From: Qipengyuania sp. ABI-127-1 | GTDB taxonomy: Bacteria > Pseudomonadota > Alphaproteobacteria > Sphingomonadales > Sphingomonadaceae | DNA length: 64,000 nucleotides | Reading direction: 5' to 3' | Assembly (NCBI GenBank): GCA_022953095.1 | Contig: JALJCR010000003.1 | Span: forward strand, 186,001 to 250,000 | Part shown: positions 37,907-47,864 of the stretch, piece by piece | Layout: the number at the start of each line of letters is the position of its first letter | Numbering within the stretch: position 1 is the stretch's first letter | Notes under the pieces: model-generated | What the model was told of the DNA's origin: nothing | What the model saw: only the letters and a program-made list of their open reading frames with translations | Database searches by the model: none | Position numbers and translations under genes: made by a program

Positions 37907-39839
37907 GTGATCCGATCGATTTCCATGCTTGCGGCCGTCTCGCTAGCCGCGCTGGCCGCCCCCGCTTTCGCGCAGCCGCACCAAAGGCACGCCATGACTG
38001 AGGAGGCGCAGGTAAAAACCTACACCGCGCAGCAGTTCTTCGAATCGACCAGCTACAGAGTCGGTTCGCCCAGCGGTTTCAACTTCTCGCCCGATGGGGA
38101 GTTCGTGCTGGTGACTTCGGATGCGACCGGGGTATTCAACGCCTACAAGATGCCGGTGGCAGGTGGCGAACCCGTGCCGCTGACCCAATCCAGTACCAAT
38201 GCCACCTTCGGCGCGAGCTTTTTCCCCGACGATCCGCGGGTGCTCTTCACCGCCGACGAAGGGGGGAACGAACTCAACCACCTTTTCGTGATGGACATGG
38301 CCGGCACGGTCACCGATCTGACGCCAGGTGAGGAATTGAAGGCAGCTTTCGCCGGATGGAACGCCGATGGAAAGACCTTCTACGTCACCACTAACGAACG
38401 CGATTCCGCGGCTTTCGATCTCTATGCCTACGACGCTGCAACCTACGAGCGCAGCCGTGTCTTCACCAATGAAGGTGGCTTTTCGATTAGCGATGTGTCG
38501 CCCGACGGGCGCTGGGTAGCCTTGTCGAAAGCCCTATCGAGCGCGAACAGCGATCTCTACGTGGCGGACCTGTCTGCAGCCGGGGCTGAGCCGAAGCTGA
38601 TCACCCCACACGAAGGCAATGTGAGCTATGGTGCCTACACCTTCACCCGCGACAATGCCGCCCTGATCTACGCGACCAACGAGCATGGCGAATTCAGTCA
38701 GGCGTGGCGCTACGACCTCGCGAGCGGCAAGAAATCGCCCGTGGTCGAGGCGGACTGGGATGTCGCCTTCCTGCAATATTCGCCCACTGGCCGCTAATCG
38801 GGTGAGTGCGATCAACGAAGATGCGCTGACGGCCATTACGATCCTCGATCAGAGCAGTGGCGCAGCGGTCACGCTCGATGGCCTTCCCGAGGGAAGCCTC
38901 GGATCTATCCGCTTCGACCCGGCTGAAACACGGATCGCCTTTACACTGACGTCGGATACGTCACCGACCGACATTTATGTCGCGGACCTGGCGAGCGGCG
39001 CTTCGACCCGGCTGACCAAGGCGCTCAACCCCGCGATTGACGAAGATGACCTCGTCACTGCCACGGTGGCCCGTTTTCCCAGTTACGACGGGCTGGAAAT
39101 CCCTGGCATACTCTACCGGCCCAAGGGCGCCAGTGCGGCCAGTCCGGCCCCGGCAGTCGTGCTTGTCCACGGTGGCCCGGGCGGTCAGAGCACGCGCGGC
39201 TACAGCGCGATGATCCAGCATCTGGTGAACAATGGCTACGCTGTCTACGCGATCAACAACCGCGGTTCCTCGGGCTATGGCAAGACCTTCTTCCATATGG
39301 ACGACAAGCGGCACGGCGATGTCGACCTGAAGGATGTGATTGCCTCCAAGGGATTCCTGCAGGGTCTCGACTGGGTCGCAGACGATCGCATTGCAGTGAT
39401 GGGCGGAAGCTACGGTGGCTACATGACGGCTGCTGCGCTAGCTTTTCATCCGGAGGTGTTCGATGCGGGCATCAACATTTTCGGCGTTACCAACTGGGTG
39501 CGGACGCTGAAATCCATCCCGCCCTGGTGGGGCAGTTTCCGCGATGCGCTCTATGACGAGATGGGGGATCCGGCGATTGACGAGGAACGTCACCGCGCGA
39601 TTTCGCCGTTGTTCCATGCGGGCAATATCACCAAGCCGATGCTGGTCGTGCAGGGCGCAAACGACCCGCGCGTGCTTCAGGTCGAAAGCGACGAACTGGT
39701 CGCTGCGGTCAGGGCCAACGGGGTGCCGGTCGAATATGTGTTGTTCCCCGACGAGGGCCACGGCTTCCGCCGCCGTGAAAACCGTATCACCGCATCGGAA
39801 GCCTACCTGAAATTCCTCGACGACCATATCGGGCGCTGA
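37907..39839 (+). pseudogene. S9 family prolyl oligopeptidase-like peptidase, split by a frameshift
   Basis: The gene starts at GTG 37907 behind AGGAGAGG, with a signal peptide ending APAFAQ. The propeller frame runs to a stop at 38795-38797, and the protein resumes one frame over (RVSAINEDALTAITILDQ) to 39839. Removing one A of the pair at 38796-38797 would restore ...SPTGR-YRV-SAINED. The catalytic domain downstream is intact: nucleophile GGSYGGYMTAAAL, Asp in GANDPRVLQ, His in DEGHGF. So this is either a recent single-base mutation or a sequencing error. Full product would be about 643 residues, exported. Confidence 0.85.
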
Positions 39840-39857
39840 TCGCAGCACCACCAAAGG

Positions 39858-39888
39858 AAAAGGGCGGGCCACACAGACCCGCCCTTTT
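39858..39888. terminator. Bidirectional terminator between the S9 peptidase gene and infC
   Basis: Arms AAAAGGGCGGG (39858-39868) and CCCGCCCTTTT (39878-39888) form an 11-bp stem with T tracts on both strands, between convergent genes. Confidence 0.88.
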
Positions 39889-39912
39889 TCGTTGTCGCCG
39901 CGAGGCGCCGCC

Positions 39913-40455
39913 TTACTTGGGCGCGATCACCATGATCATCTGGCGGCCTTCGAGACGCGGGAAGGCTTCGACCTTGGCGATTTCCTCCACATCGTCGCGG
40001 ACGCGGTTGAGCAGATCCATGCCAAGCTGCTGGTGGGCCATTTCGCGGCCGCGGAAACGCAGCGTGCACTTTACCTTGTCGCCGTTTTCGATGAACTTGA
40101 CGACATTGCGCATCTTCACATCGTAGTCGTGATCGTCGATATTGGGACGCATCTTGATCTCTTTGATTTCCTGCGTCTTCTGCGTCTTGCGTGCGAGGTT
40201 CGCCTTCTTCTGCGCCTCGTAGCGATATTTGCCGACATCGAGGAACTTGCACACCGGCGGGTCCGCATTGGGGGACACTTCGACGAGGTTCAAACCAAGC
40301 TCGTTGGCCTGCTCGGTCGCTTCGCGGGTGAACATAACGCCGAGGTTCTCGCCTTCGTGATCGATCACGCGGACCTTCGGCACATTGATCATGTTATCGT
40401 AGCGTGGGCCGCTTTTTACGGGCATCTGCATGCTACGGCGGGGTGGACGGGCTAT
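39913..40455 (-). CDS. infC: Translation initiation factor IF-3
   Basis: 180 residues. IF-3 binds the 30S subunit and checks start codons. The N-domain ([53 protein letters not shown]) and C-domain ([39 protein letters not shown]) are normal. The best start is an ATA codon at 40455, eight bases after GAGGAG. The first ATG (40431) has no ribosome binding site and would remove eight residues. IF-3 genes using rare start codons are known to be self-regulated. No rpmI or rplT follows in the window. Confidence 0.93.
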   Translation of the reverse strand: MARPPRRSMQMPVKSGPRYDNMINVPKVRVIDHEGENLGVMFTREATEQANELGLNLVEVSPNADPPVCKFLDVGKYRYEAQKKANLARKTQKTQEIKEIKMRPNIDDHDYDVKMRNVVKFIENGDKVKCTLRFRGREMAHQQLGMDLLNRVRDDVEEIAKVEAFPRLEGRQMIMVIAPK

Positions 40456-40649
40456 GGGGTAATCTCCTCGATTCTGCCTGTTTCGAGGGGGGTATGTAGG
40501 GAGAAACGCCGGAATTCGGAAGGGGGAAGAAAGGTTTTTGTCGCAGACGTCCATCTCCTTGCGTGCGATAGCCGTCCCTCATCCGCATCGGCCGCAGCGC
40601 GGTGGCGGGATGGCTCCATTGGAAACCGAGACGGACCAGCGCGAAAAAG

Positions 40650-41351
40650 CTAAGCCGCCTGCCACAAATTGAACCGGGCCAGCTTGCCCTTTGCAGGAAC
40701 CACCGCGTCGATTCGGTCCGCCGGTTGGAGGGCTTTCAGGATTGCTGGATCGGCTGCATTCATCCCGCCCGTGTAAGCGCCGAAGGCGGGCAGGATCATG
40801 CGGCCCGTGGGCGCGCCGCCGGCGGCGTCATTTGCGCTCACCACCGCGCAGGGGCGGCGGATCATACGCTGGTGAACCTTCAGTTGCAGCCGCGGGTGGT
40901 AGTGGCCGGAAAGTTCGGGCCGGGTTTCGCCCTTCTGCGCGCGGTGTCGCAGGATGGCGCCTCCGATCTCGAGTTCCTCGGCCAGAGTGCCGCCGTAGCG
41001 TGCTTCCATTTCCGGATCGTGATTACCGGTGATCCAGACCCAGTCGACCGCTTTGGTGAGCGCATCGAGCATGCCCGCGGCGTGTGGTTCGAGGCGCGTC
41101 GATCCGTCCGAATCGTGGAAATTGTCGCCCAGCGTGATGACGCGGCGCGCGCCGGTTTCACGTACGGCCAGCGCCACGCGTTCCAGCGTCTCGCGGCTGT
41201 CATAGGGCGGGATCATCTGACCATGACGAGCGAAGAAGCTGCCCTTTTCGAGGTGCAGGTCGGCGACCAGCAGCGCGCGCTCGCGCGGCCAGTAGAGCGC
41301 GCGGCCCTCTGTTAGGAGCCATTCCTCGCCTGCGAACGAAAGGGGAACCAT
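40650..41351 (-). CDS. PdeM-like metallophosphoesterase
   Basis: 233 residues. The calcineurin-like motifs are all present: ADLHLEKGSFFARHG, LGDNFHDSD, ITGNHDPE and LSGHYHPRLQL. The order and length match PdeM, the ligase-associated DNA-damage-response nuclease. In many genomes pdeM lies next to a DNA ligase, Lhr-type helicase and exonuclease; none is next to this gene. It is divergent from hemF with 45 bases between the starts. Confidence 0.85.
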   Translation of the reverse strand: MVPLSFAGEEWLLTEGRALYWPRERALLVADLHLEKGSFFARHGQMIPPYDSRETLERVALAVRETGARRVITLGDNFHDSDGSTRLEPHAAGMLDALTKAVDWVWITGNHDPEMEARYGGTLAEELEIGGAILRHRAQKGETRPELSGHYHPRLQLKVHQRMIRRPCAVVSANDAAGGAPTGRMILPAFGAYTGGMNAADPAILKALQPADRIDAVVPAKGKLARFNLWQAA

Positions 41352-41396
41352 GCGTGGCTATTGCCGCCTGCGCGCCGCAATGGCAAGGGCTTCGAC

Positions 41397-42254
41397 ATGA
41401 CCGACTGGATCCAGCAGACCGACACCGCCCGAACCTGGTTCGAAACCCTGCGCGATCGCATCTGCACGGAATTCGAGAGCATCGAGCGCGAGGCAGGATC
41501 GGATGCGCGCTTCCAGTACGATAGCTGGAACCGGCGAGAGGAAGGCAATCCCGATCCGGGTGGTGGAACGCGGGGTCTCATGAAGGGGCAGGTGTTCGAA
41601 AAGGTCGGGGTCAATGTCTCGACCGTGCGCGGCAATTTCGCGCCCGAATTCGCCGGAACCATCAACGGCGCGAGCGCGGAAAACCCGGGTTTCACCGCGA
41701 CCGGCATCAGCCTGGTGGCGCATATGGCCAATCCGCATGTGCCCGCCGTACACATGAACACGCGTTTCCTGACGACGGGTAAGGCCTGGTTCGGGGGCGG
41801 GGCGGACCTCAATCCGCCGATCCCCTACGCCGAGGATACAGAGGATTTCCACGCCCGCTTCCGCGCCGCCTGCGCCGCGCACAATCCGACCTATTACGAG
41901 CGTTTCAAGAAGTGGGCGGACGATTACTTCTACATCCCCCATCGGGGCGTCCATCGCGGCGTAGGCGGGATCTTCTACGACCACCTCGAATGCGAGGACG
42001 CTGCCGCCTTCGAACGCAATCTCGCCTTTACCAAGGATGTTGGCGAAGCCTTCCTCGACATTTTCCCCAAGCTGGTCCGCCGCCGGATGGAGAGCGAGTT
42101 CACGAGCGAAGACAAGCAGACCCAGCTCGAATGGCGCGGGCGCTATGCGGAATTCAATCTCGTCTATGATCGCGGCACGCTGTTCGGCCTCAAGACCGGC
42201 GGCAATATCGATGCGATTCTGATGAGCCTGCCGCCCGAGGCAGTGTGGAGCTGA
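41397..42254 (+). CDS. hemF: Oxygen-dependent coproporphyrinogen III oxidase
   Basis: 285 residues. It oxidatively decarboxylates coproporphyrinogen III in haem synthesis. HMNTRFLTTGKAWFGGGADLNPPIPY and FYIPHRGVHRGVGGIFYDHLE are highly conserved HemF blocks, and the C-terminus EFNLVYDRGTLFGLKTGGNIDAILMSLPPEAVW is complete. The ATG at 41397 is chosen over 41361, which would overlap the promoter region shared with the phosphoesterase. Confidence 0.95.
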   Translation: MTDWIQQTDTARTWFETLRDRICTEFESIEREAGSDARFQYDSWNRREEGNPDPGGGTRGLMKGQVFEKVGVNVSTVRGNFAPEFAGTINGASAENPGFTATGISLVAHMANPHVPAVHMNTRFLTTGKAWFGGGADLNPPIPYAEDTEDFHARFRAACAAHNPTYYERFKKWADDYFYIPHRGVHRGVGGIFYDHLECEDAAAFERNLAFTKDVGEAFLDIFPKLVRRRMESEFTSEDKQTQLEWRGRYAEFNLVYDRGTLFGLKTGGNIDAILMSLPPEAVWS

Positions 42255-42370
42255 CCGCACGGGCTCGCGTTCGGGCTGGCGCGCGGTCACTGGATCGGCA
42301 ATAGCGCCCCGGCGTAGACAGAACATCAGGCCGGGTCGCGAATCCGGCACCATGCAACGGAGACATGCCC

Positions 42371-44275
42371 ATGCGCCGCCTTGCCGCCCCGCTCGCCCTG
42401 CTGCTTGCCAGCACCGCCTGCACCACGATGGAGGCCGCTCCGCCGACGACTTCCGCCCCGCAGCCGGAACGCATGATCTCGCCGATCCTGACCTCGGCCG
42501 AGGCGGTCGACAGCCTGACCCATGCGCAGCCGCAAATTGCGCGGGTAACGCATGTCGCGCTCGATCTGGAACTGGATTTCGCCGCCCGGCGGGTGGGCGG
42601 TGTGGCGCAGCTCGACGTGCTGGCCGCTCCGGGCGCGGAGGAGATCGTGCTCGACAGCAACGGCCTTGAGATCGCGCGCATTACCGACGCTGCAGGCCGC
42701 GAACTGGCTTATGAGATCGGCGAACTGGTCGAAAAGGGCGGCAAGGGCGCTCCGCTGACCATCCAGCTTGACGGCGCAACCACCCTGCGCATCGAATATC
42801 GCGCTCCTGCCGACGCCAGCGCGCTGCAATGGCTCAGCCCGGAACAGACCGCAGGCAAGGTTCATCCCTTTCTGTTCAGTCAGGGCCAGGCAATCCTCAA
42901 CCGCACCTGGATTCCGACGCAGGACAGCCCCGGCATCCGCCAGACCTGGGAAGCGCGGATCACCGCGCCCAAGCCGCTCGACGTGGTGATGAGCGGCGTT
43001 CGCCAGGGCGAGCCCGAGGATCTCGGCAACGGGCGCCGGGCCTTCACATTCGTGATGGACAAGCCGGTGCCGCCCTATCTCATCGCGATCGCGGCGGGCG
43101 ACATCGATTTCCGGGCGATTGGTCCGCGCACCGGCGTATGGGCGGAGCCGTCGGTGATCGCTCGCGCGCATGCCGAGGTGGCCGATACCGAGGAGATGGT
43201 CGTCGCAGCCGAGAAGCTCTACGGCGAATATCGCTGGGGCCGCTACGACATGATCGTGCTGCCACCGGCCTTTCCCTATGGGGGTATGGAAAATCCGGTG
43301 ATGACCTTCCTTACCCCGACCTTCATTGCGGGCGATCGGTCGAACAACGGTCTCGTCGCGCACGAACTGGCACATAGCTGGTCGGGCAACCTCGTCACCA
43401 ATGCGGTGTGGGGCGATAGCTGGCTCAACGAAGGTGTGACCACCTATTTCGAGAACCGCATTGTCGAAGCGGTCTATGGCAAGAAGCGCGCCGAGCAGGA
43501 AGCTGCTCTGATGTATGCCAATATCCTCGCTACACTGGCCGAAGTGGGCGGGGATGCGCCGGGTACGGCGCTGAGCACCGATGGCGGCTATGAACTGGGC
43601 AGCGCGATCGCCTATGATAAGGGCGCTTTCTTCCTGCGCACGGTCGAACGCACGGTCGGGCGCGATCGGTTCGACACTTGGCTGCGCCAGTGGTTCGACA
43701 GCCACGCCTTCCAGCCCGCCACGAGCGAGATGTTCTACGAGGATATGATGACCAACCTCGTACGCAGCGAGGCGGAGGCCGATATGCTCATGCTGCGCCA
43801 GTGGATTTTCGAGCCGGGCCTGCCGGCGAACGTCGCCAAGCCCGATCAGGCGGCCTTCGCCGAGGTGGACCGCGCCGTCACAGCGTATACGTCTGCCGGA
43901 ACCATCCCCGCCGCCTATTCCGGCTGGACCGCTGCCGAACAGATGCGCTTTCTCGACAACCTCCCGAAAGAGCTTACCGCAGACCAACTGGCAGCACTCG
44001 ATTCAACGCTTGGCCTCTCGGACACCGGCAATAACGAGATACGTTTCCTGTGGTTGGAGATGGCGCTGGAGAACCGCTACGATCCCGCCGTGCCGCAGGT
44101 CGATGCCTTTCTGTCCGAAGTGGGCCGCGCGAAATTCGTCCGCCCGCTGTTCCAGGTCCTGTGGAACGAAGGTGAGTGGGGGCGCCCGATTGCGACGCGC
44201 ATCTACGCGAAAACCCGCGACAGCTATCACGCGGTGACGCGGGCCGGAGTGGACCGGGTGATGGATGACGAATGA
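42371..44275 (+). CDS. M1 family metallo-aminopeptidase, lipoprotein-like
   Basis: 634 residues. A signal with possible lipobox (LLLASTACTT) targets it to the envelope. The exopeptidase motif GGMENPVMTFL and the zinc motif HELAHSWSGN with the downstream Glu (NEGVTTYFENRIVE) are intact, so it should be active. The C-terminal leukotriene A4 hydrolase-like helical domain is present. The ATG at 42371 has ggaga seven bases upstream; an ATG six bases earlier is too close to it. Confidence 0.9.
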   Translation: MRRLAAPLALLLASTACTTMEAAPPTTSAPQPERMISPILTSAEAVDSLTHAQPQIARVTHVALDLELDFAARRVGGVAQLDVLAAPGAEEIVLDSNGLEIARITDAAGRELAYEIGELVEKGGKGAPLTIQLDGATTLRIEYRAPADASALQWLSPEQTAGKVHPFLFSQGQAILNRTWIPTQDSPGIRQTWEARITAPKPLDVVMSGVRQGEPEDLGNGRRAFTFVMDKPVPPYLIAIAAGDIDFRAIGPRTGVWAEPSVIARAHAEVADTEEMVVAAEKLYGEYRWGRYDMIVLPPAFPYGGMENPVMTFLTPTFIAGDRSNNGLVAHELAHSWSGNLVTNAVWGDSWLNEGVTTYFENRIVEAVYGKKRAEQEAALMYANILATLAEVGGDAPGTALSTDGGYELGSAIAYDKGAFFLRTVERTVGRDRFDTWLRQWFDSHAFQPATSEMFYEDMMTNLVRSEAEADMLMLRQWIFEPGLPANVAKPDQAAFAEVDRAVTAYTSAGTIPAAYSGWTAAEQMRFLDNLPKELTADQLAALDSTLGLSDTGNNEIRFLWLEMALENRYDPAVPQVDAFLSEVGRAKFVRPLFQVLWNEGEWGRPIATRIYAKTRDSYHAVTRAGVDRVMDDE

Positions 44276-44363
44276 TTGCAGGCAGCGCATGATTGCGTGC
44301 ACTGGATGCGATTGAAACGAAGTCGGCTTGACGCTAGGGCTTGGGGCGACAGGGAGATTTGCC

Positions 44364-45350
44364 ATGACATCTCGCCTCGCCGCCAGAACCGCGCCGATAC
44401 TACTACTGCTGCTAGCCCCGCTGCTGGCAATCCTGGCGGCCCGGCTGGCAACCCATAGCGACATGGCCGCCCGCTATCCGCGTGCGGCTGCGATCCTGTT
44501 CCTCTGGATAGCCGCCGATGCGCTGGCACTGGCGTTGATTGCGAAGGCGCCTCGCAATAGGCCAGGTTTGCGCGCCTTGCTGGGCGCGGTTGCAGCAGGG
44601 TGCATCGTGGCCACTCTGGCTGCGGCGGCGCCGGTACGGGCGGCCTTGCTCGACATGCAGGGCGTGGTCATCGCGATGGGGCTGACCGTTACGGCCTATC
44701 TCGGCTGGAGCCTTACATTGGCCGCGCGGGCATTTCTGGCCACCCGTTCGGTAGAAGCTGCAGCCAGTGAAGTCCTTCCCGCAAAGCTCGTGCAGTTCGC
44801 TGCGCATGAAAGCGCGATGATGCGGATGGCGCTGTTCAGTTGGGGTGCAAGGCCGCATGTGCCCGATGGCGCGCGGGGCTTTGCCTATCATCGCGTGATC
44901 AATCCGATGATCGGCGTTTTCCTTGTGCTGCAAGTCATCGAAATTGTCGTAGTCGATCTGCTGGTCAGCCACTGGAGCGAGCGGGCGGCGTGGGTGCTGC
45001 TGGCGCTGGGTATCTGGGGCTTCCTGTTCCTTGTCGCGCTGATGAAGGCATTCCGGCTCTATCCGGTGCTGTTGCGGGAAGACGGTGTGCAGGTGCGTGC
45101 GGGGACGGTGATCGATATTTTCGTCCCCTTCGACGCGATCGCGGAAGTAGAGCCGACGATTTCCCACGCCGAAACGCAGCAGAAGACCGTGTTGAACGCG
45201 GCCATCCTTTCACATCCCAATGTCGTGCTGCGGTTGTCGCGCCCGCTCGAACACCGTCCCTTGTTCGGGAAATCGCGGCAGGTTCATCGGGTGGCCTTCC
45301 GCCTGGACGAGTCGGCGCCCTTCCTAGAAGTCCTGTCGCAACGGATTTGA
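44364..45350 (+). CDS. Membrane protein of unknown function
   Basis: 328 residues with six or more hydrophobic segments: two near the start (APILLLLLAPLLAILAARL, AAAILFLWIAADALALALIA), two around residues 75-125, and two around 190-240. A soluble C-terminal tail of about 95 residues (DGVQVRAGTVIDIFVPFDAIAEVEPTIS) looks like a small PH-like or DUF domain. A ribosome binding site (agggaga) precedes the ATG. No family could be named. It lies between the aminopeptidase and the RelA/SpoT gene. Confidence 0.72.
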   Translation: MTSRLAARTAPILLLLLAPLLAILAARLATHSDMAARYPRAAAILFLWIAADALALALIAKAPRNRPGLRALLGAVAAGCIVATLAAAAPVRAALLDMQGVVIAMGLTVTAYLGWSLTLAARAFLATRSVEAAASEVLPAKLVQFAAHESAMMRMALFSWGARPHVPDGARGFAYHRVINPMIGVFLVLQVIEIVVVDLLVSHWSERAAWVLLALGIWGFLFLVALMKAFRLYPVLLREDGVQVRAGTVIDIFVPFDAIAEVEPTISHAETQQKTVLNAAILSHPNVVLRLSRPLEHRPLFGKSRQVHRVAFRLDESAPFLEVLSQRI

Positions 45351-45411
45351 TCGCGCGGCTCAGCATTTTTCGTTGCATTGCAGCAGGGTTTGCCCACATC
45401 GTGAGCACAGG

Positions 45412-47502
45412 ATGCTGCGCCAGTACGAACTCGTAGAGCGGGTCAAGGAATACGACCCCGACGCCGACGAGGCGATGCTCAACCGTGCCTATGTTTATAC
45501 CGTGCAGAAGCACGGCACGCAGACGCGGGCGAGCGGGGACCCCTATTTCTCGCATCCGGTCGAGGTCGCGGGCCTTATGACCGATCTGAAGCTCGATCAG
45601 GAAACCATCGCCACCGCGCTGCTCCATGACACGGTCGAGGATACGCTGGCGACGATCGAGGACATCGAGGCCAATTTCGGCACCGATGTCGCACGGCTGG
45701 TCGACGGCGTTACCAAGCTCTCCAAGATCGAGCAGATGCCCGAGAACGAGCGCGCGGCGGAAAACCTGCGCAAGTTCCTGCTCGCCATGAGCGAGGATAT
45801 CCGTGTGCTGCTGGTCAAGCTGGGCGACCGGCTGCACAATATGCGCACGCTGCACTTCATCAAAAAGCCGGAGAAGCGCCAGCGCATCGCACGCGAGACG
45901 ATGGATATCTACGCCCCGCTGGCGGAGCGGATCGGCATGTACGAATATATGCGCGAAATGCAGATGCTCGCTTTCGAGCAAATCGAGCCCGAAGCGTTCA
46001 AGACCATCACCCAGCGGCTCGACCAGATCCGCAACGAGGATGGCGGGCAAGTCGATGCCATCGCGCTCGACATGAAGCATGCGCTGGCCGAAGCCGGGAT
46101 TACCACAGAGGTTTCCGGCCGCGAGAAGCATCCCTATTCGATCTGGCGCAAGATGGCCGAACGGCATGTCAGCTTCGAGCAGGTCACCGACATCATGGCC
46201 TTTCGCATCATCTGCGAGGACGTATCCGATTGCTACCGGGCGTTGGGAGTGCTCCACACGACGTGGCAGTTCCTGCCAGGCAAGTTCAAGGACTACATCT
46301 CTACCCCGAAGAATAACGGCTATCGCTCGCTCCACACTTCGCTGATCTACGGCAAGTCGATGCGGGTCGAGGTGCAGATCCGCACGCGCGAGATGCACCG
46401 GCTGAACGAATTCGGACTGGCGGCGCATTGGGCCTATAAGCAACACGACCGTCCCGACGGCGAGGTCGGCTGGCTGCGCGACCTGATCGAGATCGTCGAT
46501 GCCAGCCACGATCCCGACGAGCTGCTCGAACACACGCGGATGGCGATCTATCAAGATCGCATCTTCGCCTTCACGCCCAAAGGCGCGCTGTTCCAGTTGC
46601 CCAAGGGGGCCACCCCGGTCGATTTCGCCTTTGCCGTCCATACCGATCTGGGCGCGCAGACCGTTGGCGCCAAAATCAACGGACGGCACATGCCGCTGCG
46701 CACGCAGCTCAACAATGGCGACGTGGTGGAGATCATCAAAAGCGATCAGGCCGATCCGCAGATGAGCTGGCTGGGCTTCGTCGTCACCGGCAAGGCGCGT
46801 GCCTCGATCCGCCGTGCGGTACGGCTCAAGGAACGCGCCGAGGTGGCCGAGATCGGCAAGAAACTGTTCGATGAAATCGCTCTGCGCGTGCCCGCCAAGA
46901 TCGGCAAGAAAGCCTTGCGCGAGGCTCTCAAACGGCTCGATATGGAAGAAGACGAAGACCTCTTCTACGCCATCGGTGCGGCCAAGATCGAAGACCGCAC
47001 GGTCATGGAGGCGCTGGTGCCGGGCTGCACGGCGGAGCTCGAAAACGAACCGGACTGGGCGAAGAGCGGCAAGGCGTTGTCGATTCGGGGGTTGACGCCC
47101 GGCGTGGGTTTCCAGCTCGCCGAATGCTGCCACCCGGTTCCCGGCGATCGGATCGTGGGTTTGCGCAAGCCTGGCGAGGGGGTCGAGGTACACACGATCG
47201 ACTGTAGTCGCCTGGCCAGCGGGATCGACAGCGACTGGCTCGATCTATCGTGGGGCAAACGTTCGCGCGGGGCGGTCGGGCGGCTGCGCGTGACACTTTA
47301 CGACCGGCCGGGGACGCTGGCTGAAATGGCGGGCATCTTCGCGCAGAACCACGTCAATGTGACGAGCCTGGAGCAAACCCAGCTCGACCATCCTTTTACC
47401 ACTTACGAGATCGATCTCGAGGTGCAGGACGTGCCGCACCTTACACGTATTCTGAGCGCATTGCGGGCCAGCGATTCGGTGGCCCAGGCGGAGCGCGTAT
47501 GA
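45412..47502 (+). CDS. Bifunctional (p)ppGpp synthetase/hydrolase RelA/SpoT
   Basis: 696 residues, typical of the single alphaproteobacterial Rsh enzyme. The HD hydrolase domain has HPVEVAGLMTDLKLD and LLHDTVEDT; the synthetase domain has SGREKHPYSIWRKM and TPKNNGYRSLHTSL; then come TGS (IFAFTPKGALFQLPKGATPVDFAFAVHTDLG), a zinc-finger-like part (AECCHPVPGDRIVG) and a C-terminal ACT domain. Both active sites look intact. The ATG at 45412 is used because the family N-terminus MLRQYELVERV begins there. It overlaps the next gene by 4 bases. Confidence 0.95.
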   Translation: MLRQYELVERVKEYDPDADEAMLNRAYVYTVQKHGTQTRASGDPYFSHPVEVAGLMTDLKLDQETIATALLHDTVEDTLATIEDIEANFGTDVARLVDGVTKLSKIEQMPENERAAENLRKFLLAMSEDIRVLLVKLGDRLHNMRTLHFIKKPEKRQRIARETMDIYAPLAERIGMYEYMREMQMLAFEQIEPEAFKTITQRLDQIRNEDGGQVDAIALDMKHALAEAGITTEVSGREKHPYSIWRKMAERHVSFEQVTDIMAFRIICEDVSDCYRALGVLHTTWQFLPGKFKDYISTPKNNGYRSLHTSLIYGKSMRVEVQIRTREMHRLNEFGLAAHWAYKQHDRPDGEVGWLRDLIEIVDASHDPDELLEHTRMAIYQDRIFAFTPKGALFQLPKGATPVDFAFAVHTDLGAQTVGAKINGRHMPLRTQLNNGDVVEIIKSDQADPQMSWLGFVVTGKARASIRRAVRLKERAEVAEIGKKLFDEIALRVPAKIGKKALREALKRLDMEEDEDLFYAIGAAKIEDRTVMEALVPGCTAELENEPDWAKSGKALSIRGLTPGVGFQLAECCHPVPGDRIVGLRKPGEGVEVHTIDCSRLASGIDSDWLDLSWGKRSRGAVGRLRVTLYDRPGTLAEMAGIFAQNHVNVTSLEQTQLDHPFTTYEIDLEVQDVPHLTRILSALRASDSVAQAERV

Positions 47503-47864
47503 GCACGATCACCGGCATAGATCACGTCCAGCTCGCCATGCCGCATGGCGGCGAATCGCATGCCCGGCGCTTCTGGATCGATCTGATGGGGTTGGAAGAG
47601 GTGGCGAAGCCCGCGAATCTTGCGGTGAATGGCGGCTGCTGGTTCGAAGGTGGGGGTGTCGCGATCCATTGCGGTGTGGAAGAGGGCTTTCTTCCCGCAC
47701 GCCGTGCGCATCCCGCCTTGCTGGTCAGCGATCTCGCTGCTTTGGTGGAGCGGCTGGGCAAGGCGGGAATCCGCTTCAAGCCGGGCAAGGAGCTGGATGG
47801 CTATATCCGGGGCGATATCGCCGATCCCTTCGGCAATCGTATCGAATTGATGCAAAGGGTTTAG
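47499..47864 (+). CDS. VOC superfamily (glyoxalase/bleomycin-resistance-like) protein
   Basis: 121 residues: IDHVQLAMPHGGESHARRFWIDLMGLEEV and the C-terminal GDIADPFGNRIELMQRV are typical of the paired beta-alpha-beta-beta-beta units of the family. His in DHVQL and Glu in RIELM are likely metal ligands. The reaction is not predictable. The start overlaps the RelA/SpoT gene (ATGA); the stop overlaps the convergent DUF1905 gene by 4 bases. Confidence 0.87.
   Translation: MSTITGIDHVQLAMPHGGESHARRFWIDLMGLEEVAKPANLAVNGGCWFEGGGVAIHCGVEEGFLPARRAHPALLVSDLAALVERLGKAGIRFKPGKELDGYIRGDIADPFGNRIELMQRV

Noticed and set aside
42252..42289. Inverted repeat TGACCGC / GCGGTCA after hemF as a terminator
   Set aside because: The stem is 7 bp with a 24-base loop and no T tract, so it could be chance.
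44965..47193. Open frame of 742 residues on the minus strand
   Set aside because: Antisense to the clearly real RelA/SpoT gene.
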